Assembly (NCBI GenBank): GCA_003243425.1
Contig: QFQP01000001.1
Location: forward strand, 248,001-312,000
From: Archangium gephyra
Lineage (GTDB): Bacteria > Myxococcota > Myxococcia > Myxococcales > Myxococcaceae
Direction of reading: 5' to 3'
Length of the DNA stretch: 64,000 bases
Part shown: positions 44,083 to 52,630 of the stretch, in pieces
How the letters are laid out: every line of letters starts with the position of its first letter
How positions within the stretch are numbered: position 1 is the stretch's first letter
Program-made: the position numbers and the translations under genes
Notes under the pieces: model-generated
Told to the model about the DNA's origin: nothing
What the model saw: the letters and a program-made list of their open reading frames with translations, nothing else
Databases searched by the model: none

Positions 44083-44118
44083 GTAACGTCGTGTTACCCG
44101 CCGTCACGTCGCGTGACG
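44083..44118. promoter_or_regulatory. two inverted repeats before the FHA-sigma-54 gene
   Basis: GTAAC-N5-GTTAC (44083-44097) and CGTCACG-TCG-CGTGACG (44102-44118) lie 12 to 47 bases before GTG 44130. They could be operators. If translation starts further upstream (TTG 44046 or GTG 44091), they are within the coding frame. Confidence 0.4.
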
Positions 44119-44129
44119 TCCTCTCCCAC

Positions 44130-45893
44130 GTGAGCGCACAGGTTCCACGCTTCTCGGTTTTGTTCGGCCCGCGTCGAGGTGTGACGCGGGAAGTTCGACA
44201 ACGCGTGCTGGTGGGCCGCGGCGCGCACTGTGACCTGCAACTCATCGACGAGAAGGTCTCGCGCGAGCACTGCGCCTTCGAGAACCGCGACGGTCAGGTC
44301 GAAGTGGTCGACCTCGGCTCGCGCAACGGCACGTGGGTGAACGGAGAGCGCGTCACGCGGCGCGTGCTGCAGCCGAACGACGCCGTGGGCATCGGTGAGA
44401 CGCTCGTCGTCTTCTCGCCCGACGTCGAGGCGTTGCTGGCGCGCGACGGTGACTCGACGTTGATCACCAGCGCCGCTGCGCTGTCGAACCCCACCGAGGC
44501 CGCTGAACCTCAGGAGGCTGCGTTCGCGCGCGCAGGGCGGTTGATGCTGGAAGCGGGGCTCTCTGCGTCGCCCGATGAAGCGGCGTCGCGACTCGCGCGC
44601 GCAGCGCTCGAAGCGCTCGGGTGTGACGACGCGTTCGTCGTGTCACGAAGTGCGGAAGGGGTGTGGCGGCCGTGGGTCGCGGTGCCGGCTGGCGCGGTGT
44701 TGTCGGTGAACACCTCGCTGGCCGAGCTCGCGCTCAAACAACGCCGCACGCTCGCGGTCGAAGCGTCTCAGTCGCGGGCCATGCGCGATGAACACACCAC
44801 ACGCGTCCTGCGCACGCCCGCGTTCGTGCTCTGCGCTCCGATGAACTTCGGCGGTGTGTTGTTCGCCTCGCGCGCCAGCCCCTTCGATTCGCAGGAGCTC
44901 GCGCTGGCCTCGGTGTTGGCGAGCGCCGCGGCGCCCTCGCTGCAGCCGGTGAAGTCTGTGGCGGTCGCGCAACCCGAATCGGTCGTCGCCGAGAGCGCGT
45001 CGATGCGTGAGGCGGTGCGGGTGGTGAAGCAGGTGGCGCCTTCTGCGAGCACGGTGTTGCTCACCGGCGAAAGCGGTTCGGGAAAAGAAGTGCTCGCGCG
45101 CCTCGTTCATCGCGAGAGCCGTCGCGCGAGCGGGCCGTTCGTCGCCATCAACTGCGGCGCGCTGCCGCGTGAGCTCGCCGAGTCGGAGCTGTTCGGTCAC
45201 GAGAGGGGCGCCTTCACCGGAGCGGCGGCGCAGCACGCCGGCGTGTTCGAACGCGCCGACGGCGGCACGTTGTTCCTCGACGAAATCGGTGAACTGCCGC
45301 TCGAGCTGCAGGTGAAGTTGCTGCGCGTGTTGGAGGAGCGACTCGTGTGGCGGCTCGGTGCCCGTGCTCCGACGAGCGTCGACGTTCGCCTGGTGTGCGC
45401 GACGAATCGTGAGCTCGAGAAGGAGATCGCCAACGCTCGGTTCCGCGAAGATCTCTTCTGGCGCATCAACGTGGTGCGCGTGGCACTGGAGCCGCTTCGT
45501 TCGCGGCAGGAAGACGTGGTTCCCCTCGCGCGGACGATGCTCGCGAGGCACGGTCGTCACGCGTTGAGCGCCGAGGCCGAGCGCGCGCTGGTGGCGTACT
45601 CGTGGCCCGGCAACGTGAGGCAACTCGCGAACGCCATCGAACGTGCGGTGGTGCTGAAGGTCGACGATTCACCGGTTTCACTCGCAGATCTTCCGCCGGA
45701 GGTCGTCGCCGGCTCCACCCCGCGCGGACGCTCGGGGACGCTCGCCGAGCGCATCGCTGCACTCGAGAAGGAGCAGATCGTTCTCGCGCTGCAGCGCGCG
45801 CGCGGCGTGAAGGCACAGGCCTGCGAGTTGCTGGGCATCTCGCGGCCGACGCTCGACCGGAAGCTCCAGGAATACGGCGTGGAGGTTCCGTGA
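44130..45893 (+). CDS. FHA-domain sigma-54-dependent transcriptional activator
   Basis: A 587-residue enhancer-binding protein. The N-terminal FHA domain (VLVGRGAHCDLQLIDEKVSR, VDLGSRNGTWVNGE) reads phosphothreonine. A GAF-like region (about 140-270) follows, then the AAA+ domain with Walker A GESGSGKE (313-320), the sigma-54-contacting GAFTGA loop at 360-365 and Walker B FLDEIGE, then an R-finger region and a Fis-type HTH (ACELLGISRPTLDRKL). All key motifs are intact, so it should open sigma-54 promoters. It has no receiver domain, so control is presumably by the Ser/Thr kinase it is coupled to (GTGA). Start is uncertain (GTG 44130 chosen). Confidence 0.9.
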   Translation: MSAQVPRFSVLFGPRRGVTREVRQRVLVGRGAHCDLQLIDEKVSREHCAFENRDGQVEVVDLGSRNGTWVNGERVTRRVLQPNDAVGIGETLVVFSPDVEALLARDGDSTLITSAAALSNPTEAAEPQEAAFARAGRLMLEAGLSASPDEAASRLARAALEALGCDDAFVVSRSAEGVWRPWVAVPAGAVLSVNTSLAELALKQRRTLAVEASQSRAMRDEHTTRVLRTPAFVLCAPMNFGGVLFASRASPFDSQELALASVLASAAAPSLQPVKSVAVAQPESVVAESASMREAVRVVKQVAPSASTVLLTGESGSGKEVLARLVHRESRRASGPFVAINCGALPRELAESELFGHERGAFTGAAAQHAGVFERADGGTLFLDEIGELPLELQVKLLRVLEERLVWRLGARAPTSVDVRLVCATNRELEKEIANARFREDLFWRINVVRVALEPLRSRQEDVVPLARTMLARHGRHALSAEAERALVAYSWPGNVRQLANAIERAVVLKVDDSPVSLADLPPEVVAGSTPRGRSGTLAERIAALEKEQIVLALQRARGVKAQACELLGISRPTLDRKLQEYGVEVP

Positions 45894-47050
45894 ACTTCCT
45901 GTGCCCGAGTTGTCGAACGCCCTTGCCGCGCGCTGCGCCGACCGAAGCGGTGACGTGCTCCGGCTGCGGCGTGGCGGTGGACCTCACGCGCGTCGAAACC
46001 GCGCCGGGTCAGGCGCGCTTGTGGCCAGAAGTCGACTTGAGCGGTGAGTCGCTCGGCGGCTACCGGCTGCAGAAGCGCATCGGCAGCGGTGGCATGGGCA
46101 CGGTCTACGACGCGCGCGCTCCTGACGATTCTCGGGTGGCGGTGAAGGTGCTTGCGCCCTTGCTCGCCGCGGAGCCTGCCCTGCGTGAGCGCTTTCGACG
46201 TGAAGCGCGCGCGCTGGAAGCACTGCAGCATCCCGCCGTGGTGCGCATGCTCGCCGAGGGCGAAGAGCGCAGCTTCTGTTGGTACGCGATGGAGCACGTC
46301 GACGGCGTCGATCTCCGCAAGCGGCTCGAGTCGGGACCTCTGCTCGAGACCGAGGCCATCGCGCTCGCGAAGTCGATGCTGGACGCGCTGGAGCACGTTC
46401 ACTCGCGCGGCTTCGTTCATCGCGACGTGAAGCCCAGCAACATCTTGCTGTCGTCGACGGGTCCGAAGCTGTGTGACTTCGGCGTGGCGCGGCTCGATGG
46501 CGCGAACACGCTCACTGAATCGGCGGCAGTGCTCGGCTCGCTCCGCTACATGGCGCCGGAGCAGCGTTGGGGAAAGACCGACGCGCGCAGTGATCTCTAC
46601 TCGCTGGGTGTCGTGCTTCACGAAGCGCTCGCGCGCGGCGTGCCCGGAGAAAGGCCGCTCCCGCCGACGAAGTTGAATCGCCTCATCGCGCGGCTCACCG
46701 AGCAGTCGCCTGACAGGCGCCCCGCGACGGCGGCCCGCGCCAGGACGTTGTTGTCGGCCTCGCGGAGCGTGTTCGTGGGCGTCGCTGCGGTGACGGCGCT
46801 CGCGCTCACTGGCGCGATCTGGGCGCTCCAACCACGCGCAGTGGTCGCTGATGTTCCTGACGCCGCCGTCGAGTTCGACGCTGGTGTGGAGGCCGTCGAC
46901 GCCAGCGTGGCCCTCGACGCCGGCGGAGAGGTCGACGCGGGCATCGCTGAGGTCGTCGAGGCGCCGCCTCCCGGGGCACCGCCGAAATCCATCAAGCCAA
47001 CGGTCAAGGGGAAGCCGAAGAAGAAGATGATGAAAGTGCCTCCGGACTGA
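45890..47050 (+). CDS. transmembrane Ser/Thr protein kinase with N-terminal zinc ribbon
   Basis: A 386-residue Hanks-type kinase. It starts with a four-Cys ribbon (CPSCRTPLPRAAPT, CSGCG). The kinase domain has GSGGMGTVYDA, Lys86 in VAVKVL, HRDVKPSN with Asp179, DFGVAR with Asp196 and APEQRWG. The domain is short after the APE motif, and a membrane helix (VFVGVAAVTALALTGAIWAL) and an Asp/Ala/Val-rich tail outside the membrane follow. GTG 45890 has GGAGG four bases upstream and overlaps the activator stop. The pair implies phosphorylation read by the activator's FHA domain. The stop abuts the convergent hydrolase 2 stop. Confidence 0.9.
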   Translation: MNFLCPSCRTPLPRAAPTEAVTCSGCGVAVDLTRVETAPGQARLWPEVDLSGESLGGYRLQKRIGSGGMGTVYDARAPDDSRVAVKVLAPLLAAEPALRERFRREARALEALQHPAVVRMLAEGEERSFCWYAMEHVDGVDLRKRLESGPLLETEAIALAKSMLDALEHVHSRGFVHRDVKPSNILLSSTGPKLCDFGVARLDGANTLTESAAVLGSLRYMAPEQRWGKTDARSDLYSLGVVLHEALARGVPGERPLPPTKLNRLIARLTEQSPDRRPATAARARTLLSASRSVFVGVAAVTALALTGAIWALQPRAVVADVPDAAVEFDAGVEAVDASVALDAGGEVDAGIAEVVEAPPPGAPPKSIKPTVKGKPKKKMMKVPPD

Positions 47051-47716
47051 TCAGCTCTCGTCGACCAGTGCTGTGTGCAGAATTCGGGGAATCCAGTCAC
47101 CCGCGGTGACGATCTCCATGTGGGTGACACCGGCACGAACGTGCGTGACCTTCTTCCTGAGCGGGTTCGGCAGCGCGGAGCGCCACGCCTCGCCCGCGTC
47201 CCACGTGGCCTGCCCGACGAGGCGGAGCGAGGTCCCCGGGCGCTCGAGCCACTTCGTCCACGTCGCACCGTCACCGTAGAAGCCGTCGAGCAGCACCACG
47301 TCGGTCGCGCGCGCTGAACTCAGCCACGCACGCAGCGTTCGGTGCGCACCGCTGTGGCCCATCAACGTGGTGCGGTTCGGCAAGGTCAACTTCAACGCGC
47401 GCGACAGCTCAGCGCTCAGGGCATCGAGATCTGGAAACGACACGCCTTCTTCGTCACCCGCCGGCGCGTCGACGGCGACGAACAACGCAGGAGACCGCGA
47501 TTCAGCGAACTGCTTCGCCAGCTGGTGCTGTTCGAACGCTGAGTCGACCGTGTCGCGATACCCGTGCACGTAGAACACGACGCGATCGAAGCGGCCGCGG
47601 CACCACGTGTGCGCCACGCCGGTGCTCAGTTCCAACCGGCGGTGCTGGCCGCCTTCGAGGGGAGCGCCCGACGGGCAGGGGGCGGAGGCCAGTGTGAGGG
47701 CGAGCAGCGCGTACAT
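47051..47716 (-). CDS. secreted alpha/beta-hydrolase-like protein (paralogue 2)
   Basis: A 221-residue exported protein (signal MYALLALTLASAPC) and clear paralogue of the one at 43320-43979: LEGGQHRRLE, VVFYVHGYRDTVDSAFEQH, GHSGAHRTLRAWL, DVVLLDGFYGD and THMEIVTAGDWIP all align. The nucleophile elbow is kept. The upstream 19-bp element is identical to that of paralogue 1 although the coding sequences have diverged. Role unknown; an envelope or extracellular esterase is the best guess. Confidence 0.7.
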   Translation of the reverse strand: MYALLALTLASAPCPSGAPLEGGQHRRLELSTGVAHTWCRGRFDRVVFYVHGYRDTVDSAFEQHQLAKQFAESRSPALFVAVDAPAGDEEGVSFPDLDALSAELSRALKLTLPNRTTLMGHSGAHRTLRAWLSSARATDVVLLDGFYGDGATWTKWLERPGTSLRLVGQATWDAGEAWRSALPNPLRKKVTHVRAGVTHMEIVTAGDWIPRILHTALVDES

Positions 47717-47747
47717 GCCCTGGCTGCAATGCACACCGCGTACGCGA

Positions 47748-47766
47748 GGCGATTTCGCGGAGTTGC
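47748..47766. repeat. 19-bp element, copy 2, upstream of hydrolase 2
   Basis: Identical to 44031-44049 (GGCGATTTCGCGGAGTTGC) and in the same orientation relative to its hydrolase gene, 32 bases before the start at 47716. Confidence 0.6.
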
Positions 47767-47810
47767 GGCGGTGAGAATGTGACGCGCTGACACAGCTCCG
47801 CAGAACCGCC

Positions 47811-48596
47811 TCACTTCCACGCGCGGGTGATGACCGGCGTGTAGCGGAACTGCGCGTTCGGCTGCGCGGGGAGCGCACGCAGCTCGGCAATCGCGTCACT
47901 GATCAACTGGGCCGAAGCCGCGCCGAGTGATTCGTCGAGGCCTTCGAAGATCTCCGCGAACTCGTCGATGCACGCTTGAAAGAACGTGGGATTTGCCGAC
48001 GAACCCCGCAGCGGATGTTTCGTAATCTCGAAGCGCCGAAAGCCCGCGCCTGCGAACGCGCGATGAATGCGCTCGCCGATGTACGGATCTCCGCCGGCTG
48101 CGAATTGTGCGGCGTTCAGCCGTCGCATCAGCTCGAACACCGACTCGGTCGGCGGCGTGGTGCCGAAGGTCGCGTTGTCGACCTCGACGAATTGACAGAA
48201 GCCGCCACGCTTCAGCACGCGCCGCACTTCACGCAACACCGCCACGGGCGACGGCACGTGCTCGAGCAACCAGCTGCAGTGCACGCGGTCGAACGTCGAG
48301 TCGTCGAAGGGCAGGCGCGTGGCGTCGGCACGCAGCACGGGCAGGGCCGGGTGATTCTTCCGCGCGGCGCCGAGCTGCGTACGCGACAAGTCGACCCCGA
48401 CGACGTGCGCGTTCGGCCACCGCGTCTGCAGTCGTGAACCCATCGCGCCGACCCCGGTCGCGAGGTCCAGCACGCGGTGACCGTCGTGTACCTCGAGCGT
48501 CGAGAACGTGAACGACGCCGTGAAGTCCGCCTGCTTCTCGAGTCGCGCGACTTCGCGATCGTCGGTGCTGCCATGCACGTAGCCGGTCTGTGCCAT
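47811..48596 (-). CDS. class I SAM-dependent methyltransferase
   Basis: A 261-residue cytoplasmic enzyme. Motif I reads VLDLATGVGAMG, the acidic end of strand 2 is VVGVDLSRTQL, then ADATRLPFDDSTFDRVHCSW and LEHVPSPVAVLREVRRVLKR, the usual UbiE/type-11 order. Substrate is not evident. ATG 48596 begins just upstream of the domain. Intergenic space separates it from hydrolase 2, so it is probably its own unit. Confidence 0.88.
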   Translation of the reverse strand: MAQTGYVHGSTDDREVARLEKQADFTASFTFSTLEVHDGHRVLDLATGVGAMGSRLQTRWPNAHVVGVDLSRTQLGAARKNHPALPVLRADATRLPFDDSTFDRVHCSWLLEHVPSPVAVLREVRRVLKRGGFCQFVEVDNATFGTTPPTESVFELMRRLNAAQFAAGGDPYIGERIHRAFAGAGFRRFEITKHPLRGSSANPTFFQACIDEFAEIFEGLDESLGAASAQLISDAIAELRALPAQPNAQFRYTPVITRAWK

Positions 48597-48690
48597 GAGG
48601 CTTTCATACCGGCCAGCACGTCGCGGTGCTCGCCCGTCACCACGCGTACCTGGGTTCCGCGTGGGCTGCGCGCGCTGGCGCACCGTGACG

Positions 48691-49686
48691 TCAGCGCGGC
48701 TTCTTCTCGAGTTGCTCGAGCATCGCCTCGAGACGCTGCGCGCTCTTTTCGCTCACCGCTGCGATGGTCACCGTCTGCGCGGGCGCCGCGGGCACCTTCA
48801 CCGCCGCGAGACTGTGCTGACCGTTCTTCATGTACTGAAAGACTGCGGTGTCGATGCTCGGTTGAATCGGTCCGAACGTCTGCTTCCACGCCGCGTTCAC
48901 GTCGCCCTTCGTCAGCAGGTACATGTACTGAACGAAGCGGTCGGGTTCGTTGGTGATGGCCCAGTGCACGAACGCCCACGACTCGCCGTAGAGGCCCGCG
49001 CTGGTGAGGTCGCGCAACTCCTGTTCGCCGATGAAGCCCCAGGTCTGCAGGTCGGCCACGCCGACGGAGCGAATGCCGCGATACGCGCTGTACGCCTCGA
49101 GGTTCGGTTCACCGAGCGACACGGTCTGCGCGTCGAGCCACTGGTTGGTCTCGAGGTACTGCGCCATGCCTTCGGCGAACCAGCGCGGCTGCACGGCGAA
49201 GTAGCTCCGCAACACGGCGTGCGCGAGCTCGTGCTGCAGCACCGAGGTCTTGAGGTTCTGCGTGAGCACCGGTCGGTCGAACCAGCGGTACGGCGCGCCG
49301 TACACGAAGATCCACGAGCCCTTCTCGTTGCTCATGGTGATGCCGTTGACCTTGCTGCCGAAGACCTTCTGGAACTCCATGTCATCGGCGAGCGCCACGA
49401 TGGTGGGCGGCGCGTCGATGGCTTCGGGCAGCTTGCCGAACATCGCCTTGATGCCCGCGTACGACTGCGCGATGGCCTGCGCCGCTTCCTTCAACTGCTC
49501 CACCGGGAGGTCGCTGATCAGCGTGAACGCATCGGCTTCCACCACGCGCCAGCGTGTCGGTGCTTCCGTCGATCCGGGCGTGAACGTCAGAAAGTCGCGC
49601 CGTACCGCGCCCAGCGACGAGCTCGCGCCAGACGGCGTCACGCAGCCCGTCGACACCACTCCAAGCACCACCAGAACCCGCCACAT
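48691..49686 (-). CDS. lipoprotein metallopeptidase (HExxH, DUF1570-like)
   Basis: A 331-residue lipoprotein (MWRVLVVLGVVSTGC). Residues about 150-200 hold LQHELAHAVLRSYFAVQPRW and FAEGMAQYLE: an HExxH zinc site with a downstream Glu, as in gluzincins and DUF1570 peptidase-like proteins. The C-terminal part has TPR-like helices. The target may be a cell-envelope or extracellular protein. ATG 49686 avoids overlap with tRNA-Phe, and the intervening hairpin (49710-49740) separates the two. Confidence 0.78.
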   Translation of the reverse strand: MWRVLVVLGVVSTGCVTPSGASSSLGAVRRDFLTFTPGSTEAPTRWRVVEADAFTLISDLPVEQLKEAAQAIAQSYAGIKAMFGKLPEAIDAPPTIVALADDMEFQKVFGSKVNGITMSNEKGSWIFVYGAPYRWFDRPVLTQNLKTSVLQHELAHAVLRSYFAVQPRWFAEGMAQYLETNQWLDAQTVSLGEPNLEAYSAYRGIRSVGVADLQTWGFIGEQELRDLTSAGLYGESWAFVHWAITNEPDRFVQYMYLLTKGDVNAAWKQTFGPIQPSIDTAVFQYMKNGQHSLAAVKVPAAPAQTVTIAAVSEKSAQRLEAMLEQLEKKPR

Positions 49687-49709
49687 GCAGTCGACCCCCA
49701 GAAACACCA

Positions 49710-49740
49710 ACGGGTACCTCGGAATCTCCGAAGTACCCGT
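49710..49740 (-). terminator. hairpin after tRNA-Phe
   Basis: A 13-pair inverted repeat with one mismatch (ACGGGTACTTCGG on the minus strand) and a five-base loop, followed on the minus strand by TTGGTGTTTC. It lies between the tRNA 3' end and the peptidase start. Confidence 0.55.
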
Positions 49741-49761
49741 CATTGCTGACTTATTCGTCTG

Positions 49762-49834
49762 TGCCCAAGGGCGGAATCGAACCACCGACACGGGGATTTT
49801 CAATCCCCTGCTCTACCAACTGAGCTACTTGGGC
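49762..49834 (-). tRNA. tRNA-Phe (anticodon GAA)
   Basis: The reverse complement is a canonical 73-base tRNA: acceptor GCCCAAG/CTTGGGC, D-arm GCTC/GAGC, anticodon stem GGGGA/TCCCC with loop TTGAAAA (GAA), T-loop TTCGATT, discriminator A. No CCA is encoded. Confidence 0.96.
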
Positions 49835-49857
49835 GTGACCTGCGTGAAGCGGGGCGA

Positions 49858-49886
49858 GTTGTGCCCGACGCATCACCTGTCGTCAA
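49858..49886 (-). promoter_or_regulatory. probable sigma-70 promoter of tRNA-Phe
   Basis: On the minus strand TTGACG (49881-49886), 17 bases, then CACAAC (49858-49863). The predicted start is about 17 bases before the tRNA. The -35 box overlaps the stop region of the ABC ATPase gene. Confidence 0.45.
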
Positions 49887-50608
49887 GAATGATCGAGACC
49901 TGACAGCACGCCGGTCTCACGTTTTGCCGCTTCGGCGCCGTCGACCAGCCGTCCGTCAGCCATCAGCACCACGCGTTTGGCGCGCTTCATGATGCGCGGG
50001 TCGTGCGTAGAAAAGAGGAACGTGACGCCGTGGGTGGCGTTCATGCGCTCCATCAACTGCAGAATCTGTTCGCTGGTCGCCGAGTCGAGGTTCGCCGTCG
50101 GTTCATCGGCGAGCACGATTTCGGGCTGCGTCACCAGGGCCCGCGCGATCGCCACGCGCTGCCGCTGACCGCCGCTCAATTCATCGGGCCGGTGTTTGAG
50201 CACTCGGGTGAGGCCGACTTCTTCGGCGAGCAGCTCGACCCGCTGGGCGAGCGCCTTCCTGTCTTCCTTCCGCAGCAGGCACGGGAACTCGATGTTCTCG
50301 CGCACGTCGAGCACGGGAATGAGGTTGAAGCTCTGGAAGATGAAGCCGATCTTCCGGTTTCGCAGCGCGGCCATGTCGTTGAAGTCGCGCCCCGCGAGCT
50401 CTTCACCGCTCAACTTGAATGAGCCCGAATCGGCGCGATCGAGCAGCCCCACGATGTTGAGCAGCGTCGTCTTGCCCGACCCCGACGGCCCCATGACCAC
50501 CGTGAACTCGCCGGCCTCCACTTCGAGGTTCACGCCCTGCAAGGCGGGCACCTCGGTCTGGCCGAGCCGGTACGACTTCTTGATGTCCTTCAAGCTGATC
50601 AGCGCCAT
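49883..50608 (-). CDS. ABC transporter ATP-binding subunit (LolD/MacB type)
   Basis: A 241-residue ATPase with Walker A GPSGSGKTT, a FIFQSFNLIPVLDV Q-loop region typical of the LolD/FtsE/MacB class, signature LSGGQRQR, Walker B VLADEPTANLD and the H-loop STHD. GGAGG six bases before ATG 50608 gives good translation. It is the last gene of the five-gene operon and supplies energy to the two permeases. LolD-like enzymes drive extraction of lipoproteins from the inner membrane or mechanotransmission, not uptake. Confidence 0.93.
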   Translation of the reverse strand: MALISLKDIKKSYRLGQTEVPALQGVNLEVEAGEFTVVMGPSGSGKTTLLNIVGLLDRADSGSFKLSGEELAGRDFNDMAALRNRKIGFIFQSFNLIPVLDVRENIEFPCLLRKEDRKALAQRVELLAEEVGLTRVLKHRPDELSGGQRQRVAIARALVTQPEIVLADEPTANLDSATSEQILQLMERMNATHGVTFLFSTHDPRIMKRAKRVVLMADGRLVDGAEAAKRETGVLSGLDHS

Positions 50609-50620
50609 GTGCTGCCTCCT

Positions 50621-51913
50621 TCAGAAGAACGCGCGCGCCTGGAACATCAGCCGCGTTTGAAACGGTGAGAGCGTGAACTGCCCGTAGTGCGTGCCGTTCA
50701 CTTCGACGCCTTCGCGCTCGAGCCCCGCGATGGGGATGTACGCGGCCGCCGTGAGCTGCAGCCATTCCCACGGCATCCACTGCACCTGCGGCACCAACTG
50801 CATCGACAGGTCGTCGAGCCCCACAATCGCCGCGCCGCCGAGTGTCCAGTCGTCCCAGAGCTGCGGCACCGAGACCTGCGTCGCGAGGTAGTGACGGCGA
50901 AACGCGTTGAGCGTGAACTTCTGCGGCGTGCCGGGGTCGACGGTGCCCAGAATCGCCTGCTGCGCGAGCGCGGGGTTCGAGAGCGCGAGCGTCGCCAGGT
51001 TCTTGAAGTCGCCGTACGGCTGCCCTTCGCCGTTGAAGTAGTACTCCGCCGAGACGAACGCGCCGCTGTCGAACTGCCAGCGCGCTCCGACGAGCGCCTG
51101 CGCGTTCACGTAGCTCGCGTCGAGATCCCTGCGTTCAGCGATCGCGCACCCTCGGGCCGCACACGAGGGGTTCACCGTGATGCGCGACGAGCCCGAGTAC
51201 AGCATCGCCTCGCCGTGCACCTCGAGCTGGCCGAACACGCGCGACACCGAGACTCCTCCGCGCGACTTGTTCGAGAACGCGTCGTTGTACTGATTGGTGA
51301 ACGCGTAGATGAGGTTGAGGTCGATGTCGGCCAGCAGCAGGTACAGGCGCGCCGTGAACGCCCAGTGATCTGCGCGGTCGTTCTTGTCCCACACCAGCGC
51401 CGTGGGGAGCCCCGCGAACTGTTGTGTGGCGCGCCCGGCGATGACCGCTGACAAGGCGATCTTCTCGAAGCCCCATTCCGCTTCTGCGAGCCACGAGCCC
51501 GCGCGTTGAAACGTGGGGTCCGTCGGGTCTTTTGGCGGGTTGAGAACGTCGGTCGGGTTGAACGCGAGCCCCGACCCCCAGACGATTCGCTTCTTGCCCA
51601 CCAGAATCCGGAAGTGCTCCTGCAGCGGGAGGTCCGCGTACAGCTCGCTCACCACGATCGTCGGCCGGTAGTTCGGCAGCTCGCGTTCACCGCCCTGAAT
51701 CAGCCACGCGCCCTGCCAGAACAACGACGTGTCGCTGACGAACTTCACCTTCTCGTGCGGTGTGACCTTCAGCTGCACGTTGCCTTCCGCGAGCTCGGTG
51801 AGGCCCGGCGTGCCGTCGAACTGCGTCCACGCGCCGGTGGTGCGCGAGTCGACGTAGCCCGTCGTCTGCACGACCTGCCCTTGAACCAACAGCGCGAGCA
51901 GCAGCGGGCTCAT
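50621..51913 (-). CDS. outer-membrane beta-barrel of the ABC export operon
   Basis: A 430-residue protein with a short signal (MSPLLLALLVQGQVVQ) and alternating beta strands rich in aromatic and Gly residues up to a terminal Phe (FQARAFF), the usual signal for BamA-dependent insertion. Internal phrases such as LVGKKRIVWGSGLAFNPTDV and LYLLLADIDLNLIYAFTNQY fit a porin-like barrel, perhaps of the DUF1302 kind. It lies between the LolA-like and ATPase genes with gaps of 3 and 12 bases, so it is the likely outer-membrane exit of the system. Confidence 0.75.
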   Translation of the reverse strand: MSPLLLALLVQGQVVQTTGYVDSRTTGAWTQFDGTPGLTELAEGNVQLKVTPHEKVKFVSDTSLFWQGAWLIQGGERELPNYRPTIVVSELYADLPLQEHFRILVGKKRIVWGSGLAFNPTDVLNPPKDPTDPTFQRAGSWLAEAEWGFEKIALSAVIAGRATQQFAGLPTALVWDKNDRADHWAFTARLYLLLADIDLNLIYAFTNQYNDAFSNKSRGGVSVSRVFGQLEVHGEAMLYSGSSRITVNPSCAARGCAIAERRDLDASYVNAQALVGARWQFDSGAFVSAEYYFNGEGQPYGDFKNLATLALSNPALAQQAILGTVDPGTPQKFTLNAFRRHYLATQVSVPQLWDDWTLGGAAIVGLDDLSMQLVPQVQWMPWEWLQLTAAAYIPIAGLEREGVEVNGTHYGQFTLSPFQTRLMFQARAFF

Positions 51914-51916
51914 GAC

Positions 51917-52618
51917 TCAGTGCCCCAGGTCGGTGAGGCCGAACTTCGTGTCAGTGACCGTGGCCTTCACGTCGAGCGACTCCCAGGTGAGCTCGCTGTA
52001 GCGCTCGGTGGCGATCTCGTTCTTCATCACCGTCTTCGCGGGGCGCACCAGACCGTTGCCGAAGTCTTTCTCGTCGGTGAAGGTGGCCGAGCGCAGCAGC
52101 TTGCCGCTCGCCGTGAAGTACTCGCCGCGAACGGGAACGCCGAGCGGGCTCTTCTTCACCCACAGCCTGATCGAGTCGTACGCCGCGCCGGCGTGCTTCG
52201 CCTTCAGCTCCACGCGCCACAGCTCGCCGTCGTCCTTCACGGTGCCGTCGTAGTCCTTGCCGTAGTTCGCGCGGAGCACGTCGGCGTTGTTGAAGTCGCC
52301 GCCCTGAAAGTTGTCGCGCGACGCGAGGCGCAGGGCGCGCTTGAGGTTCGGCATGTAGACCCAGAAGTTGTCGCCGTTGCGCAGCATCTCCTGGCCGCGA
52401 ACGGCAGCGGGTTCCGAGAAGTAGACGCGCGACTTGTCGTCGGAGCCCTTGAGGAACGTCATCTTGTACGCGCGCGTGGTGCCGTCATCGCGATGCGCCG
52501 TCATCGTGCCGACGGCCTTGAACGTCGGCGGCGCCATCAGCGCGTCGTACTTGTCGAGCACCTCCTTGAGGGGAGGTGGTTCCGCGGACAGCACCAGCAT
52601 CAACACGAGGGCGGTCAT
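51917..52618 (-). CDS. outer-membrane lipoprotein-sorting (LolA-like) periplasmic protein
   Basis: A 233-residue protein with a signal sequence (MTALVLMLVLSAEPPP) and the LolA/LolB-like half-barrel layout (FKAVGTMTAHRDDGTTRAYK, SRVYFSEPAAVRGQEML, NFWVYMPNLKRALRLASR, GVPVRGEYFTASGKLLRSAT). This family (outer membrane lipoprotein-sorting protein, PF17131-like) is typically encoded with FtsX-type permeases. It should carry a hydrophobic cargo across the periplasm. AAGGA lies eight bases before ATG 52618. Confidence 0.85.
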   Translation of the reverse strand: MTALVLMLVLSAEPPPLKEVLDKYDALMAPPTFKAVGTMTAHRDDGTTRAYKMTFLKGSDDKSRVYFSEPAAVRGQEMLRNGDNFWVYMPNLKRALRLASRDNFQGGDFNNADVLRANYGKDYDGTVKDDGELWRVELKAKHAGAAYDSIRLWVKKSPLGVPVRGEYFTASGKLLRSATFTDEKDFGNGLVRPAKTVMKNEIATERYSELTWESLDVKATVTDTKFGLTDLGH

Positions 52619-52630
52619 GGCGAGTTCCTT

